From Brevundimonas sp. PAMC22021 (GTDB taxonomy: Bacteria; Pseudomonadota; Alphaproteobacteria; Caulobacterales; Caulobacteraceae), in the NCBI RefSeq assembly GCF_019443405.1, contig NZ_CP080376.1, forward strand, positions 2,046,001-2,110,000: a stretch of 64,000 bases of DNA, written 5' to 3'. Below the pieces are notes generated by a model. It was not told where the DNA came from. It was given only the letters and a program-made list of their open reading frames with translations, and ran no database searches. Each line of letters begins with the position of its first letter. Within the stretch, counting starts at the first letter, position 1. A program made the translations under genes and the position numbers. Below are positions 34,959 to 43,151 of the stretch, in pieces.

Positions 34959-36217
34959 TGCGGTTGCTCTTCGCGGAGGGCGCGGACGCGCGCGATATGC
35001 CGCTCCCGATCAGTCTCTCCGACCAGATCCGGCAAGGCCTTGGCCATGTCGCTGAAGCGCCCATTGAGCAGGTGGACCCTAGGATCACCGCCTTCCGCCA
35101 GGCGATAGAAGGCCTTCAAATACTTGTTCTGGGTCTTCAGATCGGCATTCAGCACATGATCGCCGGCCGCCACATCCGCGGCGTCTAGGAAGGCTGGATC
35201 ACAGACCAGCAGCCGCAGCGACATATTCGCTTCCATCGCCGCTAGGATCGGTCGGCTGAGATGATCGTCATTGAAACCGAAGCCGGAAATGATCAGCGCG
35301 GTGTCGGACTCGCGCAGGGACGCCTGGAGGGCCCCGATCATGTCCAGGTAGGGAGCCTCGAAAGACTCCTGGTACTTGCTCGAGCGGGGATAGATCAGGA
35401 TCGGATCGCCCTTGGGACTTTTCGACCTGACGATCTCACCTTCGATACGGCGCCAATCGACCGAGCCGTGCAGTTTGTAGAGGTGGAAGACGTTCTCGAT
35501 GTAGTCGGGGGCGTCCTTGCCAATCTCGCGCCGAACGATGTCGAAATCGAAGTTGGCGCGGTCGTAGGTTTGCTCCAGGGCATGGGAGAAGCCGTCGATG
35601 ATCGTGAATCGGTGCCGTCTCGCAGCTTCCTCGAAGCAGAGGTCGTAGTTGGTCGTGAAGAACCGCGCCCGGGGCTTGCGCATACCCCGCCGACCAATCT
35701 TCTGGATGACGGTCGCGTGGGCGTCGAGGGTCGTCTGTCCATCAATGAAGTCGACTGTCAAGAGGATCGCGTCCTCAGCCTCGCGGACAAAGGTGGCGAC
35801 GGACTTCGCTTCTTCGCTCGTCGAGGTCTGATTGAGCTCGAGATAGAGTTTGCACAGCGTCAGCAGCTTTTCGATATTCCCGTCGATGGGCGCGCTGGGA
35901 AACAACCCGCAGATCGACAGAAATTTCGTTTCGCCAGCCCTGAGTTTCACCGCCTTCCAGAGGTCGCCCATGCTGGCGGGTTGAGCTTTGGCCGGGTCGT
36001 TCCGGGCGGCGAGTGATGAGCCGCTGCCAGTGAGGATCAGCAGGTTCGTAGAGTTGAGGGCATTAAGGAAAGCGCTTTCGATCAGCCTCTTGCTGCCGGA
36101 CGCTTCGAGCTTTCCGTCCTCATCGCTGAGCTTATCCGCATAGGCCTTCCAGCCTTCGCCAGGCAGAAAGAGGCGGAGGTGATTTTCATCAGCAGGGTCG
36201 TTCGCCCAGTCTGGCAT
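34955..36217 (-). CDS. SIR2-like NADase of a SIR2-HerA system
   Basis: A 420-residue SIR2_2-type protein. The nucleotide-binding loop is LTGSGSSLA (about 62-70; GSGSS instead of the usual GAGxS), ARFFTTNYDLCFEEAA carries the catalytic Asn (about 190), KLHGSVDW carries the catalytic His (about 250), and LIISGFGFNDDHL follows. It is predicted to hydrolyse NAD on phage infection, killing or stalling the cell. It is the upstream gene of the SIR2-HerA pair and is divergent from the MNT-HEPN gene over about 180 bases. Confidence 0.9.
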   Translation of the reverse strand: MPDWANDPADENHLRLFLPGEGWKAYADKLSDEDGKLEASGSKRLIESAFLNALNSTNLLILTGSGSSLAARNDPAKAQPASMGDLWKAVKLRAGETKFLSICGLFPSAPIDGNIEKLLTLCKLYLELNQTSTSEEAKSVATFVREAEDAILLTVDFIDGQTTLDAHATVIQKIGRRGMRKPRARFFTTNYDLCFEEAARRHRFTIIDGFSHALEQTYDRANFDFDIVRREIGKDAPDYIENVFHLYKLHGSVDWRRIEGEIVRSKSPKGDPILIYPRSSKYQESFEAPYLDMIGALQASLRESDTALIISGFGFNDDHLSRPILAAMEANMSLRLLVCDPAFLDAADVAAGDHVLNADLKTQNKYLKAFYRLAEGGDPRVHLLNGRFSDMAKALPDLVGETDRERHIARVRALREEQPH

Positions 36218-36396
36218 GAGAAGTATTTGCGCTGTTGTTGGTGAACGACCTTAGCCGCAACTGAAACGCGTTGTAACGCCGCCTGTTCGCGTGACCCTGT
36301 CCGATTTCCGATCGACCGCTGAGGTCCGCTATTGACGCCAAGCGGTCGCGCCGATCTTAGACGTGCATCGACGGCTTTTTCGATTAGACTCGAGTG

Positions 36397-37329
36397 ATGC
36401 GGTCAGATCTCGAGCATCTTCCGGAGCGTCAGCAGCGAGAACTCGCCAAGGTTCGCGATACCCTGCTTGCTGGGTTCGACGCGGCAAAGAATGGCGGTGG
36501 CGGCGGCACCTCGACCTGGCGTCGCGGGGGGATGGTGTTCAAGATCATCCTGTTCGGCTCCTACGCTCGAACCGATTGGGTGGACGAACCGGAGAACGGC
36601 TACCTGTCTGACTTCGATCTCCTGATCGTCGTCAACGACGAGAAGCTCACCAACATCGCGGACTACTGGTGGAACTCCGAGGATCAAATTCTTCGCGACC
36701 CCGAAATCGGCCGAACGGTGAATATCATCGTGCACGACCTAAAGGAGGTGAACGACGCACTTAGGCGCGGCGAGTATTTCTGGACTGACATCGTCCGCGA
36801 CGGGATCGCGCTCTACGACGTGCCGGGTCACTCATTTGTTGCCCCCATGCCCATGACGTCGTTTGACGCTCTAGCGAACGCGGAGACGACCCTGAAGTCC
36901 AGGTTGATGGACTTGGATCTCCGTTTGCGCTCGGCGGCTGAACAGGTGGCTGCTTCAGATCAAGGATCGCACGTTAGGAAGTGGGCCGCCTTCCTCCTGC
37001 ACCAGGGCGTCGAGACCGCCTACGCCTGCTTCTTGCTCGTCCACACCTTCTATTTCCCCCGGTCACACAACATCAGGTTCCTCCGCTCGCTGGCGGAGGA
37101 CATCGACACTCGGCTGGCGGACGCCTGGCCCCGCGAGCAGCGAGCGGACCGTCGCCGATTCGAGCTGCTCAAACGGGCTTATGTCGAAGCCCGCTACAGC
37201 GATCAGTACGATGCCTTGGCCGAAGATTTGGAGTGGCTGATGCGACGCGCTGTCGTCCTGCGCGACCTCGTCGCCAACCTCTGCGAAGCCAAAGTGGCCG
37301 AGCTTCGGATCAAGGCCGGGGCGCGCTGA
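36397..37329 (+). CDS. Fused nucleotidyltransferase-HEPN protein
   Basis: A 310-residue protein. The N-terminal nucleotidyltransferase has ILFGSYARTDW (GS motif, about 51-61) and LSDFDLLIVV (D72, D74). The C-terminal HEPN part has KWAAFLLHQGVETAYACFLL and SHNIRFLRSLAEDIDTRL. Where the two are separate genes (MNT antitoxin, HEPN RNase), the transferase modifies the HEPN toxin. I do not see a clear Rx4-6H catalytic motif, so RNase activity is uncertain. Start: ATG 36397; a GTG lies three bases upstream. Confidence 0.85.
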   Translation: MRSDLEHLPERQQRELAKVRDTLLAGFDAAKNGGGGGTSTWRRGGMVFKIILFGSYARTDWVDEPENGYLSDFDLLIVVNDEKLTNIADYWWNSEDQILRDPEIGRTVNIIVHDLKEVNDALRRGEYFWTDIVRDGIALYDVPGHSFVAPMPMTSFDALANAETTLKSRLMDLDLRLRSAAEQVAASDQGSHVRKWAAFLLHQGVETAYACFLLVHTFYFPRSHNIRFLRSLAEDIDTRLADAWPREQRADRRRFELLKRAYVEARYSDQYDALAEDLEWLMRRAVVLRDLVANLCEAKVAELRIKAGAR

Positions 37330-37510
37330 CCGGCCACACTGTCGATCACGTTCGCGAGAAATCGCGTGAGGCCTGCGACACGCCTGAAACCACCTGAAAC
37401 CCAGTGAACCCTTCTGGTTGGCTTGGGCCTGTGATCGCCTTCTGGCGGCGGCCTTGACCTCCTGTGGATCGTCGCGCCTCCGTTGACCCGTTGAACGAGG
37501 AGTACCCGCG

Positions 37511-37804
37511 ATGACTGGCATTTACCTTGGAGAGACCGAAGACGTTCTGCTGAACCGCAAGGAAGCGTCGACCGAGCTTCTGCGCATGGGCATTCGGCGC
37601 TCGCCCGCGACGCTGGCCAAGATTTTCTGCACGCGCTCGGACGGCCCGCCCTGCGTCCATCTCGGGCGCACGCCCTACTATCCCCGCCAACGGCTGCATG
37701 ACTGGGCCAGAGGCCAGCTGACTGGCCTTCGGTCCTCTTCCAGTCAGCCCCGGCGGTCGGGCGACTGGACCGTCTCATCCGCTCTAGATGACGCGCAACC
37801 CTGA
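37511..37804 (+). CDS. Small putative DNA-binding protein (excisionase/AlpA-like)
   Basis: A 97-residue basic protein. The N-terminal VLLNRKEASTELLRMGIRRS and the SDGPPCVHLGRTPYYPRQRLHDWA segment have the layout of short winged-HTH excisionases or AlpA-like regulators: helix, conserved Pro, then the 'wing' and the final helix. A strong GAGGAG ribosome site precedes the ATG. It lies next to the relaxase gene and inside the mobility part of the element, consistent with a role in excision or transfer control. Confidence 0.6.
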   Translation: MTGIYLGETEDVLLNRKEASTELLRMGIRRSPATLAKIFCTRSDGPPCVHLGRTPYYPRQRLHDWARGQLTGLRSSSSQPRRSGDWTVSSALDDAQP

Positions 37805-37828
37805 TGCTCGCAGGCGGCGGGTGGGTCC

Positions 37829-39073
37829 TCACAGACCCAGGCCCGCCGCGCCCCGGCCGCCGGGAAGCACCTGCGCCAGACCCCGCGGGTCAAGACCCAA
37901 TGTCGCCTTGGCACCGACCGCCGGCAGCGCCGTCCCGGTCGCCAGTCGGACGTAATGGTCCGCACCCGTCGCATCGCGCACCATGGCGAAGGCCGAGCCG
38001 CCCAGCTCGTCGTGAAATCCGGCCTGCACCACCTGCCCCGTCACCCTCCCCTCGCGCAGCACGCCAGCCGCCCTGCCGGTGTCGAGCCGATACTGGTTCA
38101 GCGTCCGGATCACATCCTTGGACATCTGCAGCTTCCTAAGGCGCGCTTCCAGGTCTTCCGCCAGCTTGAATCGGTGTCCTTGTCGCTGGGCCAGGCCGAG
38201 GCTTTCCAGATGCGCCAGTCGGCCACGCGTCAGGGCCGCCCACGCGTTCCGACCGCCTATCGCGTCATCGACGAGCCCCTGGCCATCCATTGACGCCAGA
38301 AGGCGACGATCGAAGCCTGTGAACCCATCCCTTTGGGTTTCCCGCCAGATGCGTCTCTCGGCGTCCTGACGTGACAGGTCGCCCAGTCGCTCCTGAGCCG
38401 CTTCCTGGGCGCGAGCGCGAAAACCATAACCGACATATGCGCGCGGGATCACAAGATCGCGGCCATTGGCGCGCTGTCCCGGCATCAGGACGTGGGCATG
38501 CGGCTGATCGGTGTCGAAATGGCAGACCGCCATCCACGGGAGGTCCGGCTCCCCCAGGTCAGCGCACACCCGCCCCATGACGTCCCGCGTATAATCGCGC
38601 AGGTCCGCGATCCGGTCGCCATTCTCTGGTGAGACGATGAAGCGGAAGTGGTGACGGTGCTCTGCCCACGCCCCGATCCGGTCGGCCCCATCCACCGCAT
38701 CGGATTGGTGGTCGAAGAAGGTCGCCTGCTCCCCCTCGTGGCCGGCGCCGTCGCGACCCAGGTAGCGGACATGGGCGGCCAGCGCCTTGCCACGCGCCAG
38801 ACCCTTGCCCACATGCCGCGACACCAGCGCCTTGACGATGACCCTCTGCCGCACGTCCACGCGAAAGGCGCTGCCGGACTTCCTGGCTGCCGACTTGAGC
38901 GCACCGGCCTTGGCGCCGTAGCTGAACCGCATCGTCGAGGAGAGGCGCTTGAGCATCGAAGCGCGGACACCCGGATCCGATTTCAGTCTGTCGGGCAGCC
39001 GCAAATCGACAGGGCTGTCGGAGGACGAGGACAGGGCCGCCAGCCGAACCTCCAAAGCGCTTCGAACGGACAT
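37829..39073 (-). CDS. Relaxase (VirD2/MobP-like), apparently C-terminally short
   Basis: A 414-residue protein. The relaxase HUH core is visible: HFDTDQPHAHVLMPG (HxDxxxPHxH, about 185-199), HRHHFRFIVSPEN and the upstream AAHVRYLGRDGAG with a candidate nicking Tyr (about 104). It resembles relaxases that carry a DUF3363 C-terminal region. Those are usually, from memory, 600 residues or more, so this copy may be truncated. No coupling protein or accessory mobilisation gene is adjacent. It would nick oriT and pilot the strand if helped by another conjugative element. Confidence 0.8.
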   Translation of the reverse strand: MSVRSALEVRLAALSSSSDSPVDLRLPDRLKSDPGVRASMLKRLSSTMRFSYGAKAGALKSAARKSGSAFRVDVRQRVIVKALVSRHVGKGLARGKALAAHVRYLGRDGAGHEGEQATFFDHQSDAVDGADRIGAWAEHRHHFRFIVSPENGDRIADLRDYTRDVMGRVCADLGEPDLPWMAVCHFDTDQPHAHVLMPGQRANGRDLVIPRAYVGYGFRARAQEAAQERLGDLSRQDAERRIWRETQRDGFTGFDRRLLASMDGQGLVDDAIGGRNAWAALTRGRLAHLESLGLAQRQGHRFKLAEDLEARLRKLQMSKDVIRTLNQYRLDTGRAAGVLREGRVTGQVVQAGFHDELGGSAFAMVRDATGADHYVRLATGTALPAVGAKATLGLDPRGLAQVLPGGRGAAGLGL

Positions 39074-39109
39074 GGCGAGACCTTCCTGGAAGTCGCGATC
39101 CGCCGCGCG

Positions 39110-39140
39110 CCACCCTAAGTCGTCGCAAGTCGCAGGGTGG
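39110..39140. repeat. Inverted repeat upstream of the relaxase: candidate oriT
   Basis: CCACCCT (39110-39116) and AGGGTGG (39134-39140) are perfect complements around a 17-base loop containing AAGTCG twice. It lies 37 bases upstream of the relaxase start in the 329-base divergent region, where origins of transfer normally sit. The nick site is not identified. The remainder of 39074-39402 shows a C/T-rich stretch (39190-39232) and no gene. Confidence 0.45.
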
Positions 39141-39402
39141 ATACTGGACGGTCGCTAGGGGCTGAGAACAAAGGACAAAAGCGAAGCGACGCCCTCTTCT
39201 TTTATCTTGCCCTCCCTCCCCGTCTCTTCGCCCCTGATGGCGCATCGATGATTTCGATTACCCAGTTCACATGAGGGACGACGGCCAAGCCTCTGCGTGG
39301 ACTGGTGGCTATCCACAGTCGTCGGCGGACTCGAACTCAGGTCACTGCATATTTCGGCGTCTCTAAGTAGTCCGGCCGAGGTGGCCGATCTGCGGAGAGA
39401 GC

Positions 39403-41343
39403 ATGCCCGTCCCATCACGCCTGAACGGCAATCCTGACAATGTCCCCGAGGATCTTGGTCACCTCAGGGGCCGAGGCCGACCTCCGCATCCAATCGTGGA
39501 ACGTCCGGCGCCGCTTTGGGACCGCTTGGAAGCTCCCGCTGTCTTCGCTGAGGCGCTCGACGCAGAAATGAACCGCCACGGAGACAGCGCCTGGGCACTT
39601 CATCGAGCCATCGCGGCGAAGGAAGCGGTGGTCGACCTGACTACGATCAGAGCCTGGCGGAGGGGCACAAAGGTCCCGGCGACGCCCGCCAGCTTCCGAG
39701 TGATCTCACTTATCGAGCAACGGTACTGCCTGCCGGAAGGGTGGCTCCGTTCGCGCCTCGATCCGTCGCGTGTGGTTTCAGGCCACCGCCCTCGTGGAGT
39801 GAGCGCGGCGGAGAGGCAGCGGCTGGCCTGGCACCTTCCAGATGACTTCGGGACCCGGAGCCTCAGCGAGCAGGATCAAATCGTGGCGTGGGTTCAGTCA
39901 TCGATCCTGTCCGGTGGGACCGCTTTCCATCGTTACCACGCGGAAGTCTCCAAACATCGGTTCTCGATTCGCTTTGAAGGTTCTGTCGGCAGCGTGCCGC
40001 TCCGCTCCGGAAAGAAACTCTCCGCTCGGTCGGAGTTCGCACCTCCATCCCGCCTCGCCCAAGAGATGGCGAATCTGCTGCGGTTCAAAACGCAAACGCT
40101 GACGGACATCGGCTTCCAGCGGTCCGGAGTGTGGAATGCGGAAACGGCCTCACAGAAGATCGAGCATCTCGGACTTATGTTCGGCGCACTGGCAATGCCG
40201 GCTGAAAGCGTATCCAAAGGATTTGGCCTCCCGCGAGAGAAGCTGACCTTCGCCCTGCTCGTCTCGCCAGCCGTATGGGACTGGTACGTCCAATGGCGAG
40301 AAGCACGCCGGGGTTTCTACACGGGCTGGGAAGCCGAAATGCTCCTTTTGGCAGCGGCCTTGGCGCGCAGCGGCACAGGGTGGTTAAGGCAGAACCCCAG
40401 GCTCGCGTCTGAACTGGAGCCGGTTGATGGTTTGATTACGGAAGACGAAATCCGCAAGATTGTTGCGGACTGGGACGCAGCTTGTGAGCGGTTGAACCGC
40501 CATGTGCTTGCGCGCGCCCGCGAAATCCAGCGGGTCGCTCGAGTGCATCGCGATCCATTCGAGCCACTGCTTCCCATTCTCGAAGCGCCCCGTCCGGTCG
40601 CGGAATATCTCAAGATCACCGAGGAAATCCTGCGGCGTATGCCGAACGCCGAACGCTATCCGAAACTGGCGGCCGAGAGCGTTCGGAGCTTTCTGATGCT
40701 CCGGTTTGGGCTCCATCTTGGCCTACGACAGAAAAACCTTCGCCAGCTGCTGTTTAGGGCCAAGGGCGACCCCGCAACAAGCGAGCGCGAACTTGAGCGC
40801 ATCAAGGCGGGAGAGTTACGGTGGAGCGAGCGGGACAACGGTTGGGAAGTTTTCATCCCCTGTGCCGCATTCAAGAATGCGAACTCCGCCTACTTCTCCA
40901 GACGGCCGTTCCGCCTCGTGCTTCCCGATCTGGGCGATCTCTATCGCTGGATCGATGACTACATCGCAAATCGCCCGCTCCTTCTGGCCGGTGCGGCAGA
41001 TCCCGGCGTCTTTTTCGTCAAGACGGTCAAGAGGACAAGCCATGACGCAGCCTACAGCCAGCAAGGGTTCTATGAGGCCTGGCGACTGACCATCCAGCGC
41101 TACGGCATCTACAATCCTTGGACGGGTCGTGGCGCCATCCCAGGCCTTCTACCGCACGGTCCTCACAGCGTTCGAGATGTGCTGGCCACGCATATCCTCA
41201 AGCAGACCGGGAGCTACGAGCAGGCCAGCTATGCCATCCAAGACACGCCCGCCACGGTCGCAGCCCACTACGGGAGATTTCTTCCGCAAGACAAGGCGGC
41301 GCTCGCCGCTCAGATTCTCAATCAGGTCTGGGAGAACAACTAG
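39403..41343 (+). CDS. Large tyrosine recombinase-like protein with HTH-like N-terminus
   Basis: A 646-residue protein. An HTH-like segment lies at about 61-120 (DSAWALHRAIAAKE, LTTIRAWRRGTKVPATP). The C-terminal ~200 residues carry the tyrosine recombinase residues: Arg about 442 in GLRQKNLRQLLF, HSVRD (H588, R591) and the catalytic Tyr about 623 in VAAHYGRF. The long central alpha-rich part is unrecognised. A GGAGAGAGC site precedes the ATG. This is a second recombinase besides the integrase and may serve a different recombination step or be older. It is divergent from the relaxase. Confidence 0.72.
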   Translation: MPVPSRLNGNPDNVPEDLGHLRGRGRPPHPIVERPAPLWDRLEAPAVFAEALDAEMNRHGDSAWALHRAIAAKEAVVDLTTIRAWRRGTKVPATPASFRVISLIEQRYCLPEGWLRSRLDPSRVVSGHRPRGVSAAERQRLAWHLPDDFGTRSLSEQDQIVAWVQSSILSGGTAFHRYHAEVSKHRFSIRFEGSVGSVPLRSGKKLSARSEFAPPSRLAQEMANLLRFKTQTLTDIGFQRSGVWNAETASQKIEHLGLMFGALAMPAESVSKGFGLPREKLTFALLVSPAVWDWYVQWREARRGFYTGWEAEMLLLAAALARSGTGWLRQNPRLASELEPVDGLITEDEIRKIVADWDAACERLNRHVLARAREIQRVARVHRDPFEPLLPILEAPRPVAEYLKITEEILRRMPNAERYPKLAAESVRSFLMLRFGLHLGLRQKNLRQLLFRAKGDPATSERELERIKAGELRWSERDNGWEVFIPCAAFKNANSAYFSRRPFRLVLPDLGDLYRWIDDYIANRPLLLAGAADPGVFFVKTVKRTSHDAAYSQQGFYEAWRLTIQRYGIYNPWTGRGAIPGLLPHGPHSVRDVLATHILKQTGSYEQASYAIQDTPATVAAHYGRFLPQDKAALAAQILNQVWENN

Positions 41344-41737
41344 GGCAAGCGGCCAGCGCCGCCCACCTTCGCAAAACCGAGGTCAAAGGCGATAGCGCTC
41401 GTGTGCTTGCGGTAATCAGAGCCTCTATTCGCCGCATCTCGTGCGGCGAATAGAGTCAGGTCGATACCCGGTCCGCCTACGGTGCTAAAGGGCCTTATCC
41501 GGACCGTATCCCTCGAAGTGGGCGGGCCTGATGGTCATTTAAGACCTATCCAAATCTGTTAGCCCAATTGCCAAAAACCTTAGGATTTTTCAGCGAAATC
41601 CAATTTAATCGCTAAATGTTGTCAGACGGGGCCTAACAACATCCCAAGCTGGACATGCCATTTGAAAGCCACCTGGAAACTCAGCCTTGGCAGAGGCTGA
41701 AACCCAGCCCACGGCAATCCTGCATTTAATCTCAAAC
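41344..41737. other. Intergenic region between recombinase and integrase, with AT-rich part
   Basis: No gene is seen. A 14-bp perfect inverted repeat lies at 41423-41455. About 41540-41645 is clearly A/T-richer than its surroundings (runs such as AAAAACC and ATTTTT), with a small TGTTG/CAACA dyad near 41618-41642. Confidence 0.6.
41423..41455. repeat. 14-bp perfect inverted repeat
   Basis: CTCTATTCGCCGCA (41423-41436), loop TCTCG, TGCGGCGAATAGAG (41442-41455). It lies 79 bases after the large recombinase stop. It has no T run, so it is not a standard terminator. It could be a recombinase binding site or an mRNA hairpin. Confidence 0.85.
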
Positions 41738-42982
41738 TCAAATGTCAGGATCAGACGACGTATCAGCCACCAACGTCGGCATCAGCTCCATGGCCACAAG
41801 CTCGCTGATCCTGTCAGCTGCCGCCTTAAGAGGATCATCAGCCAAGTGAGCATATCGGCTGGTCGTGCTGATGTGGCTGTGGCCCAGCAACTTTCCAATC
41901 AATGGCAACCCCTCGCCCCCGGCCAGACCGGCGCTCGCAAAGCTGTGTCGCAGATCATGGATGCGAAGATCCTCCATCTCCGCCCGCTTGCGAATGTTCA
42001 CCCATGCCCAATCCAGATTGGCGACAGGGCGCTTAGGGTGGCGGCGATCAGGGAAGACATAGACGCTCCCGTTTGCGCGAAGGCCAGTCATCAACCGTAT
42101 AGCCGGCGCACCCAACCGGATCGTCTTCGCGCCCGTCTTTGAATCCTGGAGCCTGAGGAGGCCGCGCTCCAGATCGACCTCCGACCATTTCAGATGCGCG
42201 ATCTCATTCTTGCGGGCCCCTGTGAGCAGCAGGAGGCGGATGATGTTGATGTGGCGCGGATCACCGCCATCCTTCTCCAATTCGATCAGGACATCACCCA
42301 GGCGCGCCATCTCCGCCGGCGACAGGAAACGGTCACGACGATTGTCCTTGTAACGTTTCAATCCGCGGACTGGATTTTCGGTCATGAGCTTTCGCTCAAT
42401 CGCGAAACTGAAGATGCCGCCCAAGAGCCCTACGGTCCGTGCCGCTGCATGCTTGCCTCCGCGAGTGTGAGGCGTGGCCTCCGCCCGAATCCTGCCGTTC
42501 CCGACATCGATCATGAGGCGCTGGATGTCGGCCCGTGAGACGTCGCTCAGCTTCATCCGTCCGACTCGAGGCTTGATGTGCCGGTCGATGCGAATGCGAT
42601 CGATCTTAAGGGTCGACGCCTTCTTCATCGCTGTGCCCTCAGCCATGTAGAGTTCACACAGCTCCCCCATGGTCATCTCGCCCCGCCGTTCCATCTTGTC
42701 GGCCTGGGGATCGCCGCCTTGGGCGGCCTCGGCGATGGCGAGCCGAGCCCGTTCTCTCGCTTCCTCCGCCGTAATGACCCCGTGGGGGGCCAGCGCCATG
42801 AGCCGGTCCGAGCCTCCGTGAGTCCTGAACCGCGCCAGGTAGGTCCGCCGACCCTGCGGGGATATCCGGACGCCGAACCCCTTGAGATCGGAATCCCACA
42901 CGACGTATCGCTCGTCCCGGGGTGCCAAAGCCTCGACTACCCTTTTGGTGAGACGCTTGGTCACCATATGGCCACCAGACAT
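41738..42982 (-). CDS. Tyrosine integrase of the element
   Basis: A 414-residue phage-type integrase. The N-terminal DUF4102-like arm-binding domain begins KRLTKRVVEALAPRDERYVV, a SAM-like core-binding domain follows (about 90-195), then the catalytic domain: LLLTGARKNEIAHLKW (Arg), LRIHDLRHSFASAGL (HxxR), LGHSHISTTSRYAHL (His, nucleophile Tyr). I choose the ATG at 42982: GGAGGAAAT precedes it. The 20-bp near-palindrome at 42958-42977 then covers its second to eighth codons. It lies next to the right attachment site, as integrases of such elements usually do. Confidence 0.93.
   Translation of the reverse strand: MSGGHMVTKRLTKRVVEALAPRDERYVVWDSDLKGFGVRISPQGRRTYLARFRTHGGSDRLMALAPHGVITAEEARERARLAIAEAAQGGDPQADKMERRGEMTMGELCELYMAEGTAMKKASTLKIDRIRIDRHIKPRVGRMKLSDVSRADIQRLMIDVGNGRIRAEATPHTRGGKHAAARTVGLLGGIFSFAIERKLMTENPVRGLKRYKDNRRDRFLSPAEMARLGDVLIELEKDGGDPRHINIIRLLLLTGARKNEIAHLKWSEVDLERGLLRLQDSKTGAKTIRLGAPAIRLMTGLRANGSVYVFPDRRHPKRPVANLDWAWVNIRKRAEMEDLRIHDLRHSFASAGLAGGEGLPLIGKLLGHSHISTTSRYAHLADDPLKAAADRISELVAMELMPTLVADTSSDPDI
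42958..42977. repeat. 20-bp near-palindrome, copy 2 (in integrase start)
   Basis: TGGTCACCATATGGCCACCA, identical to the copy at 17776. It overlaps the first codons of the integrase gene, so a bound protein could also control integrase translation or transcription. Confidence 0.75.
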
Positions 42983-43023
42983 ATTTCCTCCGTCCCGCCA
43001 TGGCGGGTCTAGAGCCCGATTTC

Positions 43024-43043
43024 TGGTCACCACATGGCCACCA
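43024..43043. repeat. 20-bp near-palindrome, copy 3 (upstream of integrase)
   Basis: One mismatch (CACATGG instead of CATATGG) to the other two copies; same orientation. It lies 42 bases upstream of the integrase start and about 120 bases from the right attachment core. Confidence 0.72.
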
Positions 43044-43151
43044 GAAGGGAGCAAGTCGGAGGATAAGGCGGTCATCCCGGGCAATCGCCCTCTGCCCTCT
43101 TTGCGCCATTAAAACAGGCACTTGGGCAACAAACGGGAACACCGGGAAACC

